Positions 22,542 through 30,862 of a stretch of 31,237 bases of DNA are shown here, piece after piece. Made by a program: the position numbers and the translations under genes. Below the pieces are notes generated by a model. The model was not told the DNA's origin and did not search any database. It saw nothing but the letters and a program-made list of their open reading frames with translations. The DNA lies in contig WFMY01000100.1 of NCBI GenBank assembly GCA_015488855.1, positions 1 through 31,237 of the forward strand. The letters are read 5' to 3'. Each line of letters begins with the position of its first letter. The stretch's first letter is position 1. This stretch comes from Helicobacteraceae bacterium. GTDB lineage: Bacteria; Campylobacterota; Campylobacteria; Campylobacterales; Sulfurimonadaceae.

Positions 22542-24946
22542 GATAAGAACTCCGATTTAAGGTTAACATTTCTTTGCACTACACTTGAGAGATAGTCAGC
22601 CGAATATGGTTTTGTAATATACTCAACCATTCCAGATTCAACTCCACGCATACGATCAGATTTACCTGTACGACTTGTAACAGCTATAAGTGGTAGATTT
22701 TTATATCTATTGTACTTTTTAATCTCACCTGCTAGAGTATAACCATCCATTCTTGGCATCTCAATATCAATAAGCATTGCATCAAAATTTTGGTCACTCG
22801 TCTTGAGCGTATTGAGGGCTTCTTGTCCATCACTCGCTTCAACAAGGGTTACCCCTAGTGGTTCAAGCGCTTTTCTCATAATGGTTCTATCTGTTTTAGA
22901 GTCATCTACTATCATAATAGTATAATCACTTGCCTTTGTTTTTTCTAGCGTTATTTGCGCAGCTGCATTTGAAGCACTTGCAACGGCAGAAGTTTTCACA
23001 TTTCTTGCCATATCCATAAGAGCAACAACATCAACAATCAGCGTCACCCCACCATCACCACGAATCGTAGCTCCAGCAACGCCTTCAATACCTTTAAGGT
23101 ACTCTCCAAGAGATTTGATAACTATCTCCTCTTGCCCAACAAGGGTATCAACAATAAGACCAAGTTTTTGTGCACCAAGACCAAGAACAACAACATAAGC
23201 ATATTCCCCTCCATCCATGATACGGTCAACTTCAAAAATGTCTGAGATGTGAACCAAAGAAAGAACTTCATCTCGAAGCCTCATAACACTTTTGCCCTCA
23301 ACTGTATAGATCTCATCTGTTGAGATACGCACTGTCTCAAGAACTGAAGCAAGTGGAATAGCATAAGTTTCTTCTTGAACACCAACTAAGAGAGCCTGAA
23401 TAATAGCTAAAGTAAGAGGAATTTTTAACTTCATAGAAGTCCCCTTTTCGATCTCCGAGTCTATATCTATAATACCGTTGAGTTTTTCAATGTTTGTTTT
23501 TACAACATCCATCCCAACACCCCGTCCACTTACATTGGTCACTTGTGCTGCTGTAGAAAATCCTGGTCTAAAGATAAGAGTAAAAGCCTCTTTATCTCCC
23601 ATTTGATCGGCTTCTTTTTCAGTAATGATACCTTTTTCTAAGGATTTAGCTTTAAGCATTGCAGTGTCGAGCCCTTTTCCATCATCATCTATTTGGATAA
23701 CAATTTGGTTGCCTTCATTGTATGCTTTAAGTCCTATAGTCCCTGATTCATCTTTGCCTTTTGCTAACCTATCTGCAGGCTGTTCTATCCCATGGTCACA
23801 AGAGTTACGGATGATGTGAACAAGCGGGTCACCAATCTCTTCAACGATTGATTTATCTAGCTCTGTCTCTTCACCTGAAATTTCAAGTTCAATTTTTTTA
23901 TTGAGCTCACGACTCAAATCACGAATCATTCGTGGGAACTTGTTAAACACCTTTCCGATAGGAAGCATTCTTGTTTTCATAACAGCAATTTGTAGGTCTG
24001 TTGTTACAAGCGAAACGATAGAGACTACCTGATTTAGCTCTTCTAAGAACTCTTCACCCTCATAACGCTCTTCAACATCATCATTGATCTTTATAAGTCG
24101 ATTTTTAGCAAGAACAAGCTCACCAATAAGATTCATTAGGTGGTCAAGCCTTTTCACATCTACGCGAATTGTTTGCTCAACTGTTGCCGCTTTTTTAGCT
24201 GGTGCTGCTGCTTTTGGTGCATCACCATTCCCTGAACTAGGAACTGGCTTTGTTGCAGGTGGTGGCGGAGGTGGAGGTGTTAGAGTTTCTGGAGCACTCT
24301 CAACTACTACAGGCTTTTCTTCTGGTGCAGGTGGAGCTGAGGGAACTGCTTCGCCTGCTTCAATTTTAGCTTGGCGTTTTGCCTTATCTTGTTCTTGACG
24401 CTCAGCTAAAAGTCTCTGTATCTCTGCTTCAACATCCTCATCACTCATGTTTTCATAGTCTGGTTCATCACCTGCAACTTCGACATGAACAGGCTCTGGC
24501 TCAACAGGTGATGCTTCAACTACTGGGGCGACTTGCGGTTCTGGTGCCTTAACATCACCAGTGCCTCCGCTTATTTTATCTAGTCGAGCTACACAAGCAG
24601 ATACATCTATCCCAGCATCAGCACTTGTATCGCGTATAGTATTGAGAAGTGCTTTCATCAAGTCAATAGACTCTAAAACCACATCCATAATATCTGGCGT
24701 AAGGATCAACTCACCATGTCTTGCTTTGTTAAGCACATCTTCCATGTGATGTGTCAAATGTGTTAAGACATCAAAATTTAAAAATGAGGATGCACCTTTT
24801 ACTGTATGTGCAACCCTAAAGATTCCATTTAAAAGCTCCAAATCTTCTGGGTTATTTTCTAACTCCACTAGATCTTCATCTAATTTTTCTACAAGTTCAA
24901 AGGACTCAACTAAAAAGTCCTGTAATATCTCCTGAAATTCATCCAT
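22538..24946 (-). CDS. cheA: CheA with fused C-terminal receiver (CheAY)
   Basis: The main chemotaxis kinase of 802 residues. Hpt with His47 (Val-Ala-His-Thr-Val-Lys-Gly); a long Pro/Glu-rich linker (about 130-255) with seven consecutive prolines at 224-230; dimerisation about 256-335; ATPase with His-Ile-Ile-Arg-Asn-Ser-Cys-Asp-His-Gly (377-386) and Gly-Arg-Gly-Val-Gly-Met (474-479); CheW-like domain about 510-650; receiver about 675-795 with Asp681/682, phospho-acceptor Asp727 and Lys779. The receiver fusion is characteristic of Campylobacterota and is thought to act as a phosphate sink or modulator. It follows cheV by 11 bp. Confidence 0.97.
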   Translation of the reverse strand: MDEFQEILQDFLVESFELVEKLDEDLVELENNPEDLELLNGIFRVAHTVKGASSFLNFDVLTHLTHHMEDVLNKARHGELILTPDIMDVVLESIDLMKALLNTIRDTSADAGIDVSACVARLDKISGGTGDVKAPEPQVAPVVEASPVEPEPVHVEVAGDEPDYENMSDEDVEAEIQRLLAERQEQDKAKRQAKIEAGEAVPSAPPAPEEKPVVVESAPETLTPPPPPPPATKPVPSSGNGDAPKAAAPAKKAATVEQTIRVDVKRLDHLMNLIGELVLAKNRLIKINDDVEERYEGEEFLEELNQVVSIVSLVTTDLQIAVMKTRMLPIGKVFNKFPRMIRDLSRELNKKIELEISGEETELDKSIVEEIGDPLVHIIRNSCDHGIEQPADRLAKGKDESGTIGLKAYNEGNQIVIQIDDDGKGLDTAMLKAKSLEKGIITEKEADQMGDKEAFTLIFRPGFSTAAQVTNVSGRGVGMDVVKTNIEKLNGIIDIDSEIEKGTSMKLKIPLTLAIIQALLVGVQEETYAIPLASVLETVRISTDEIYTVEGKSVMRLRDEVLSLVHISDIFEVDRIMDGGEYAYVVVLGLGAQKLGLIVDTLVGQEEIVIKSLGEYLKGIEGVAGATIRGDGGVTLIVDVVALMDMARNVKTSAVASASNAAAQITLEKTKASDYTIMIVDDSKTDRTIMRKALEPLGVTLVEASDGQEALNTLKTSDQNFDAMLIDIEMPRMDGYTLAGEIKKYNRYKNLPLIAVTSRTGKSDRMRGVESGMVEYITKPYSADYLSSVVQRNVNLKSEFLS

Positions 24947-24957
24947 ATCTTAAACTC

Positions 24958-25905
24958 CTATTTCATATGTGCACGAACTATTCGTGACACTTCATCATAA
25001 AATGAATCTGCTTGAAACTTAACCAAATAAGCTTCAGCACCAGCTTCTTTTCCTCTAATCTCACTAAAATGGTCACTAATAGATGAGTTAAAAACAATTG
25101 GTATATCTTGAAATCGTTCATCCTCTTTTACGGTCGCTGCAAAATGAAAACCATCCATTTTTGGCATCTCTACATCAGAGATGATGATTTTAAGGTTTTG
25201 AGCTATCTCATTACCGTACATCTGATAAAGGTCATCTAGCTTTTGAAGACCCTCTACTCCATCAATAGCTTCTACAACTTTAAAGCCCATCTTTTTAAGT
25301 GCATCTTTAACTATTTTTCTAGCTGTTGCACTATCATCTAAGATGAGTGCCACACCAGAAAGATTATCTATCTCTGCAGGTGTATTGCTAACATCTGGTT
25401 CATACAAACCTAAATCCTGAACTACACTCTCTAAATCCAAAATAAGAAGGACATTATCACCCTCTATCTTTGTTACACCTGTAATCTTTGATCCATCTAA
25501 TGCGTTCTTTCCAGAACCTGAAGCAAAAGCTGCTGGTTCTATCTCGCTCCAACTTATCCGTCTTATCCGTTTAGCGTCATGTACTATAAAGCCAATAAGG
25601 ACATTGTTAAACTCTGTAATAATAACACGAGCATCTTTTCTCGCTTCTTCTGGTTCTTCTATACCCATCCATTTTGCAAGATTTACAACAGGTATTACCA
25701 CTCCACGCAGATCAAAAATACCTTCTATAAATTCTGGAGTTCCTGGAAGATCTGTAAGTTCAGGAAATTTAATAATTTCGCGAACCTTAGAGACATTAAT
25801 CCCATAGATGCCCTCATATACTCCATCATCTTCTTGCTTTAAAATTCTAAAGTCAACAAGCTCCATCTCATTAGAGCCTACTTTTAATGAATTATCTATA
25901 CCCAT
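24958..25905 (-). CDS. cheV: CheV coupling protein (CheW domain plus receiver)
   Basis: A 315-residue hybrid: CheW-like domain about 15-170 (Leu-Pro-Gly-Thr-Pro-Glu-Phe-Ile-Glu-Gly-Ile-Phe-Asp-Leu-Arg-Gly) and a receiver about 185-312 with Asp190/Asp191, phospho-acceptor Asp244 (Ile-Ser-Asp-Val-Glu-Met-Pro) and Lys296. CheV tunes receptor-kinase coupling according to phosphorylation state. It is followed by cheAY and cheW in the order seen across Campylobacterota, and begins 4 bp after the LpxH-like gene. Confidence 0.96.
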   Translation of the reverse strand: MGIDNSLKVGSNEMELVDFRILKQEDDGVYEGIYGINVSKVREIIKFPELTDLPGTPEFIEGIFDLRGVVIPVVNLAKWMGIEEPEEARKDARVIITEFNNVLIGFIVHDAKRIRRISWSEIEPAAFASGSGKNALDGSKITGVTKIEGDNVLLILDLESVVQDLGLYEPDVSNTPAEIDNLSGVALILDDSATARKIVKDALKKMGFKVVEAIDGVEGLQKLDDLYQMYGNEIAQNLKIIISDVEMPKMDGFHFAATVKEDERFQDIPIVFNSSISDHFSEIRGKEAGAEAYLVKFQADSFYDEVSRIVRAHMK

Positions 25906-25909
25906 ACTT

Positions 25910-26647
25910 TCATCTCTCCTTAGAGAATATTTTCTCTACCAATAACTCTTTATGAGATGATTTTACTATAAAATATCTTTGATTGCAAGCAAAAGCTGCT
26001 AAATTAATATAGTTAAAAAAATTTATCTTCAAAAATTTATTTTGATGAAAATGTCCCTCAATAAAATAAGCACACTCAAACTTCTCTTCTAATCTACTAG
26101 AGATAATATGTTCAAAATTTTTAATCTCTGTACAATCTTTTTTTTTCTCTAAGTAATGGTAGAGATGCTTTAATATATAATTATTGAAGGTACTATTTAT
26201 AATGTTTAAAATAGATAAGGCAAGGGGACTTCTCATTATGGATGTATAAATTTTATAACTTTTAGAACCCATGAAATCTCCATGAGCTAAAAGAATTTTT
26301 TTACTCTCTTTCATTAACAGAATAGGTTGTTGTTGTATAGTAAAAACTTGACTTGAGGGGAAAATATTTGCCACATTAAAATCATGGTTTCCTTCAAGAT
26401 AGAGTACCTCTAACTCTAAAGAAAGCTCATTTATAAGGTCAATCACCTCTTCATTTACTTGATATGTTTGAGGTATCAAACCAAAGAGGGCATCAAATAT
26501 ATCCCCCATAAGTATAAGCTGCGTAGGTTGCAGTTCTTTTTTTTTGATAGCCTTTAAGAACTCTAAAAGTTCTGGTCGTCTTGGACTGTAGTGTGCATCA
26601 CTGATAAGAAACGCACCCTCTTTTAGCTCTAAAGGCTTATGGAACAT
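25910..26647 (-). CDS. lpxH: LpxH-like UDP-2,3-diacylglucosamine pyrophosphatase / metallophosphoesterase
   Basis: A calcineurin-fold phosphoesterase of 245 residues with all metal-site motifs: Asp17-x-His19, Gly48-Asp49, Gly-Asn87-His88-Asp, His122 and Gly-His199-Phe-His201. The spacing and length fit the LpxH family, which releases lipid X in lipid A synthesis. Campylobacterota enzymes here are divergent and the exact substrate is inferred. It overlaps the argC end by 11 bp and is 4 bp from cheV. Confidence 0.78.
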   Translation of the reverse strand: MFHKPLELKEGAFLISDAHYSPRRPELLEFLKAIKKKELQPTQLILMGDIFDALFGLIPQTYQVNEEVIDLINELSLELEVLYLEGNHDFNVANIFPSSQVFTIQQQPILLMKESKKILLAHGDFMGSKSYKIYTSIMRSPLALSILNIINSTFNNYILKHLYHYLEKKKDCTEIKNFEHIISSRLEEKFECAYFIEGHFHQNKFLKINFFNYINLAAFACNQRYFIVKSSHKELLVEKIFSKER

Positions 26648-27656
26648 AGGCTATGTCTGGCACGCCACTAAGTTCTCTAATGCCCATCATAATGTTTGCA
26701 TTGACAACTGCTTGACTCGATGCACCACGCATAAGATTGTCGATGGCTGAAGAGATAAATAAGATTGAACCTTTTTGTTTTACATAAAGGTCACAAAAGT
26801 TAGTCCCAGCTACATTTTTCATATCCACAGGGTTCTCAAAAATTCTCACTGAAGGCTCAGACTTATAATATTCTTTGAGCATCTCTAAAGCATCTATCTC
26901 TTCATCTACTTGAATATAGATAGAAGAGATCATTCCACGAGTTAAAGGAACAAGATGAGGCACAAAGTTTATCTCATCAAAATCAATGCCAAGCTTTTGA
27001 GCAATCTCTGGAGCATGACGATGAACAAAAGGATTATAAGCAAAAAGATTATCATTGACATTGACAAAGTGAGTTACTTCGCTAAGTTTTTTACCTGCAC
27101 CACTGACACCTGTTTTGGCATCTATAATGATAGGTGTATGTTTTACTCTCACCTCCATAAATGGAAGAAGCCCTAAAATCGCCGAAGTTGGAAAGCATCC
27201 TGGATTTGCTATGAGTGAAGCATTTTTAATCTTATCTCGGAAAAGTTCAGGCAGTCCATAGACTACATTTTTAAGATTATCCACATCTGTATGAGGACAA
27301 TAATACTCCTCATAAACCTCCTGAGTCAGTCTATAGTCAGCTGAAAAGTCAACAACCTTCACACCCTTTTTTATAAGAGGTTTCACAAAAGCCATAGAAG
27401 TTTTATGAGGCAGTGCTAAAAAAACCAAGTCACAAAGTTTTGCACACTCATTTGCATCTGCTTTTTTCACTTCAAGGGCACAGATGGTTTTAAGAGAGGG
27501 ATGCAGAGCATCAACAGTAGTCCCTCCTTCCGAGTTAGCAACGTACACAAGATTAAAACTAGCATGATAACTCAGCATTTTTAAAAGCTCTAGTCCAGTA
27601 TAACCACTAACCCCTATGACACCAACATTGAAAGTTTGTTTACTATTTGCACTCAA
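26637..27656 (-). CDS. argC: N-acetyl-gamma-glutamyl-phosphate reductase ArgC
   Basis: Third enzyme of arginine biosynthesis, reducing N-acetylglutamyl phosphate with NADPH. The N-terminal nucleotide-binding Gly-Val-Ile-Gly-Val-Ser-Gly-Tyr-Thr-Gly, the catalytic Cys154 (Ala-Asn-Pro-Gly-Cys-Phe-Pro-Thr) and the conserved His-Arg-His-Ala-Pro-Glu (212-217) are present; 339 residues is full length. The TTG start at 27656 lies inside the greA end, with AGGAG seven bases upstream, so the unusual start is well supported and translation is coupled. Confidence 0.97.
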   Translation of the reverse strand: MSANSKQTFNVGVIGVSGYTGLELLKMLSYHASFNLVYVANSEGGTTVDALHPSLKTICALEVKKADANECAKLCDLVFLALPHKTSMAFVKPLIKKGVKVVDFSADYRLTQEVYEEYYCPHTDVDNLKNVVYGLPELFRDKIKNASLIANPGCFPTSAILGLLPFMEVRVKHTPIIIDAKTGVSGAGKKLSEVTHFVNVNDNLFAYNPFVHRHAPEIAQKLGIDFDEINFVPHLVPLTRGMISSIYIQVDEEIDALEMLKEYYKSEPSVRIFENPVDMKNVAGTNFCDLYVKQKGSILFISSAIDNLMRGASSQAVVNANIMMGIRELSGVPDIAYVP

Positions 27657-28140
27657 ACACTATCTCCTGATACTTCACCTCTTCAATCTCATACTCTTTT
27701 TCTCCACTAGGAAGACGAACTTTGACCTCATCGCCCTCCTCTTTTCCAAGTAACTGCTTTGCTAAGGGTGAGCCAAAAGATATAAGTCCTAAGTCTGGAT
27801 TTGATTCACTTCCGCCAACTATAGTATAAGTATATTCTTCATCTGTATCCATATCTGTCATCACCACAGTTGAGCCAAAACTTATCTTGGCATGTTCTAG
27901 TTGTGAAGGATCTACTATCTGAGAGTTTCCAAGGATTTCTGAGAGATCAGCCAAACGATTGTCTATGTTTTTTTGCATCTCTTTAGCGGCATGGTACTCT
28001 GCATTTTCCTTTAGATCACCATGTTCTAGTGCTTCTTCTATATCTTTAACAACCTGTGGTCGTTTTACCTCTTTTAGCTCTTTCACTTCGGTTTGTAACT
28101 TTTCATAACCATACATTGTCATTGGTTCAACTTGTTGCAT
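27643..28140 (-). CDS. greA: Transcript cleavage factor GreA
   Basis: A 165-residue factor that stimulates RNA polymerase to cut back-tracked transcripts. The N-terminal coiled coil (about 10-80) contains Glu-His-Gly-Asp-Leu-Lys-Glu-Asn-Ala-Glu-Tyr-His-Ala-Ala, with the acidic tip residues that act in the polymerase channel. The C-terminal FKBP-like domain has Ile-Ser-Phe-Gly-Ser-Pro-Leu-Ala-Lys. The 35-bp gap upstream of the start is one of the few places in the minus-strand run where an internal promoter could fit. Confidence 0.97.
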   Translation of the reverse strand: MQQVEPMTMYGYEKLQTEVKELKEVKRPQVVKDIEEALEHGDLKENAEYHAAKEMQKNIDNRLADLSEILGNSQIVDPSQLEHAKISFGSTVVMTDMDTDEEYTYTIVGGSESNPDLGLISFGSPLAKQLLGKEEGDEVKVRLPSGEKEYEIEEVKYQEIVFECK

Positions 28141-28175
28141 ATTTATTTCTCTCTTTTAAATTATTTTAATTTTAC

Positions 28176-28679
28176 CTATATAAGGCTATTGCTATGTCCT
28201 CTACAACATCTTATATACGCTCTTCCTCGTCTATTGCTTTGGTAAGCATTTGCACTTCCAAAGTCAACATTAATAGCATTGACTATATCTGAAAGGTTTG
28301 GAGAAGATGTCCAGTAATGCTTTGACACCGCATTTTTAAACTCTTTTTTGATAGCTGGAGCACTCTTTTTAGGATCTAAAATGGATTTCAACTCTTTAAC
28401 CCTTGGCAAGTACCAATCATCATATCCAGCAAACACTAGGCTTCTACAGTACTGTTTTGCATCTTTTTGATTTTTTTTGATCATCTTAGTATCTTTATTA
28501 TCCTGCCACATTAAACCTGTAGTTTTATCAACAACCAACTCTTTGGCATCATCTCTAAAAAGAAGAGGTTTAGGCTTTTCTTTTTTTTGTGTTACGACAT
28601 GAGATGGTTTATCAAGTTGTACACTATAGGCAAGCAATGATAAAGCAAAAGTTACAACTAAGAGTAATGTTTTAAGCAT
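28176..28679 (-). CDS. Exported DUF1566 (Lcl-like) domain protein
   Basis: A 167-residue protein with a signal peptide (1-18, hydrophobic core Leu-Leu-Leu-Val-Val-Thr). The DUF1566 pattern is clear: Thr-Gly-Leu-Met-Trp-Gln-Asp, then Ala-Gly-Tyr-Asp-Asp-Trp-Tyr-Leu-Pro, Tyr-Trp-Thr-Ser-Ser and a Cys-Cys-Arg ending. Domains of this family (related to the formylglycine/C-type-lectin-like fold of Legionella Lcl) occur in cell-surface and adhesive proteins, but no function is set for this one. It is 36 bp from both neighbours. Confidence 0.83.
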   Translation of the reverse strand: MLKTLLLVVTFALSLLAYSVQLDKPSHVVTQKKEKPKPLLFRDDAKELVVDKTTGLMWQDNKDTKMIKKNQKDAKQYCRSLVFAGYDDWYLPRVKELKSILDPKKSAPAIKKEFKNAVSKHYWTSSPNLSDIVNAINVDFGSANAYQSNRRGRAYIRCCRGHSNSLI

Positions 28680-28715
28680 TTATATTCTTTCGCAAAATTG
28701 AGTTAAAGTATTATA

Positions 28716-28958
28716 TCAGATTTTTTTCATTAAGGATAAATCAAATTTAAATACTTCATCTCTACACTCAATGGTTAAAACACAAGATTTTTTAGAAATA
28801 TTTTGAGCATTTTTTATATCTTTAAGAAGAGTGATGCTTTCATTTGAAAGTGCATCATAAGCAAAAAGCTCCCCTTCTTCTATGATGAACTCTCGACCGC
28901 CACCACAACCATCACCAACAATACCCATACATGAGATCTTCTTAGAACCATCCATCAT
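28716..28958 (-). CDS. Small unrecognised protein
   Basis: I do not recognise this protein. The frame is open from ATG 28979, but ATG 28958 has GAGGA eight bases upstream and gives 80 residues, so I prefer it. It contains Gly-Asp-Gly-Cys-Gly-Gly-Gly-Arg-Glu and a second cysteine pair (Ser-Cys-Val-Leu-Thr-Ile-Glu-Cys), with no signal peptide or membrane helix. The start lies within the end of the membrane protein gene upstream (overlap 17 bp), so the two are coupled. Confidence 0.65.
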   Translation of the reverse strand: MMDGSKKISCMGIVGDGCGGGREFIIEEGELFAYDALSNESITLLKDIKNAQNISKKSCVLTIECRDEVFKFDLSLMKKI

Positions 28959-29322
28959 CTTGGCATTCCTCTTTTGCATCTGAGATAAACTCTGTGTATT
29001 TAGTCGAATTTTTATCTAACTCGATATACTCATCATAAGTGTAAGCTTTAAAAGTACTCTCATCCAAACATTTGCACAATTTTTTATCCTTCATAGTTTT
29101 ACAGTGGGAGAGCATCTCCTCTTTTTGAGCCTCTTGCCAACCACTGTAAGAGATATAGTATGGATACAAGACCCAGATAGCAAAACCTATAGTCATCACT
29201 ATATTAAGTGCATACTCTTTTTTCTTTGTTTGTAAATATTTCTTCACATCATAAGAGATAAGGATCAAAAACACTATCTCTAAGCCTATATTGAACCAGT
29301 CACTATCTAAAAAATCAAACAA
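28942..29322 (-). CDS. Small two-helix membrane protein, TTG start
   Basis: A 126-residue unrecognised protein with two membrane helices (about 10-26 and 42-60) and a soluble C-terminal half carrying four cysteines (near 74, 83, 85 and 120). The TTG at 29322 follows AGGAAAAAGA and an 8-bp gap, which supports it. It sits between an outer-membrane-like protein and a small soluble protein, all of unknown role. Confidence 0.7.
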   Translation of the reverse strand: MFDFLDSDWFNIGLEIVFLILISYDVKKYLQTKKKEYALNIVMTIGFAIWVLYPYYISYSGWQEAQKEEMLSHCKTMKDKKLCKCLDESTFKAYTYDEYIELDKNSTKYTEFISDAKEECQDDGWF

Positions 29323-29330
29323 TCTTTTTC

Positions 29331-30227
29331 CTAAAACTTATATTTAAAATTTGGTCTAAAGATGACCCTATGTCTATCTACCCCAGCATCTCTCAAAGCA
29401 CCAAGGTATTTATTTTTGGATGTATAAAGATACCCTATCCCCATACCAAGGCTCAAACTTTCATAACCAGTTGGATAAATTTTATCTATGATAAATGTTC
29501 CCTCAGTTATCTCAAAACTATTTATACTCACAGCTACCAAAGAGGAGTAGGCTACATTGTAGATAAATGAGAAAAAACCTTTATTGTAGTCTATCCTTTT
29601 TCTGCGTGCTCCTAGATAAACCGCATCTACAAAATCTGGGTTGCCATGAAGCCTTGCTCCTAGGCGAAAACTCCAGTCCAAATCACTCTCCTTTTTATCC
29701 CTTGTCCCCTTCAATTTTATCTCAAAATTCAACCACTTATCAGGATGGGTTTGATTGTCTTTGATACTCTGATCACCAATGGTAAGGAGATAACCCATAT
29801 AAGCTCTATTGTTCCCAGGTCTATCTGTATTGTTCTTCTTAAAGACCATCATACGACCAAGAAAAAACGAAAGAGAATACGGCTCTTCAAAACCAGCGGT
29901 CATCGCTTTAACAAAGTTAAAATCTTGTCTTTTATCTGGGGTGTAGAGTTGTTCATTTTGATCTCGAAACGCCATACCGAGATAGTTCATCGGATGCACA
30001 GAAGCCTCAACTAAAAATACATTTGGAGAAAAAGATTTCAAAAAAAGATCTTTATAGAGTTCCGTCTCACTTAGCCTAGAGCCATCTGTAATATTTCTAT
30101 CGCTATCAAGGTCAAGATATGCAGAGATATTACTGTAATATATGTCTGCTTCATAGTCATACTCGATAAGTTTCTCTGCCTTTACCATGATACTTAAAAG
30201 AGATAAAATGGTGAGAATTTTTTTCAT
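29331..30227 (-). CDS. Probable outer-membrane beta-barrel protein of unknown function
   Basis: A 298-residue exported protein: cleavable signal peptide (1-17, ending Met-Val-Lys-Ala). It has many alternating Tyr/Phe-rich strands and ends Phe-Arg-Pro-Asn-Phe-Lys-Tyr-Lys-Phe with a terminal aromatic, the usual C-terminal signal of outer-membrane barrels. Family not recognised. The start overlaps the tcdA stop by 4 bp (ATGA), so it is cotranscribed with a tRNA-modification gene, which gives no hint of function. Confidence 0.75.
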   Translation of the reverse strand: MKKILTILSLLSIMVKAEKLIEYDYEADIYYSNISAYLDLDSDRNITDGSRLSETELYKDLFLKSFSPNVFLVEASVHPMNYLGMAFRDQNEQLYTPDKRQDFNFVKAMTAGFEEPYSLSFFLGRMMVFKKNNTDRPGNNRAYMGYLLTIGDQSIKDNQTHPDKWLNFEIKLKGTRDKKESDLDWSFRLGARLHGNPDFVDAVYLGARRKRIDYNKGFFSFIYNVAYSSLVAVSINSFEITEGTFIIDKIYPTGYESLSLGMGIGYLYTSKNKYLGALRDAGVDRHRVIFRPNFKYKF

Positions 30228-30862
30228 TTTCTTAACTTTCTGAGAGCTTCAGCACACATAACAAGACCAAAACTAGCTGTCACACCCATAAAACTCCCTT
30301 TTTCTTTTATCTCTATCTCTTCTGTGGAATAAATCACTGTGTATTTACTCTTAAATCTTCTTTTTCTTAGTTCGTGTCGTATCTTTTTACCAAGTGCATC
30401 ACCCTCACTTTTCCATATATCGTTGACTTTGATTTTTGTAGGATCTACTCTTTTTGCACTTCCAAAAGAGGAGATTAGTTTTTTATAGCATCTTTGGGCT
30501 AAGGCAAGTTTGGCTCTGGTATCATCAATGGCATCTAAAACCACATCATACCTCGAAAAGTCGAACTCTCTCACCCAAGATTCATCTACTCTTTCGTTGA
30601 TAATCTCTATCTCAGGATAGTGCATCTTATAAGCCTCAGTTTTGAGCTCACCCGTATGCAGTTCAGACCACATTTGTCTGTTTTGATTGGTTGTATCGAA
30701 AGTATCATAATCAACAATCGTGATTTTACTTACACCACTACGGTACAAACAATCAAGACAAAAACTTCCAACACCCCCAACACCCAGCAATATAATCTTT
30801 GCATCTTGGAGTTTTGTGAAATCATCCTTAAGTAAAAGTTTTACTCTGTCATATCTAGCCAA
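30224..30862 (-). CDS. tcdA: tRNA threonylcarbamoyladenosine dehydratase TcdA (ThiF/E1-like)
   Basis: An E1-like ATP-dependent enzyme that cyclises t6A to ct6A at position 37 of ANN-decoding tRNAs. The ATP-binding Gly-Val-Gly-Gly-Val-Gly-Ser (27-33), Asp51 and the Thr-Asn-Gln-Asn-Arg-Gln (58-63) segment are intact, followed by Asp-Ala-Ile-Asp-Asp. At 212 residues it lacks part of the C-terminal region of the E. coli protein (about 268), as in other short homologues. The start is TTG 30862, overlapping the surE end by 22 bp, with GAAAGG nine bases upstream. HesA/MoeB-type paralogues are the alternative. Confidence 0.85.
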   Translation of the reverse strand: MARYDRVKLLLKDDFTKLQDAKIILLGVGGVGSFCLDCLYRSGVSKITIVDYDTFDTTNQNRQMWSELHTGELKTEAYKMHYPEIEIINERVDESWVREFDFSRYDVVLDAIDDTRAKLALAQRCYKKLISSFGSAKRVDPTKIKVNDIWKSEGDALGKKIRHELRKRRFKSKYTVIYSTEEIEIKEKGSFMGVTASFGLVMCAEALRKLRK

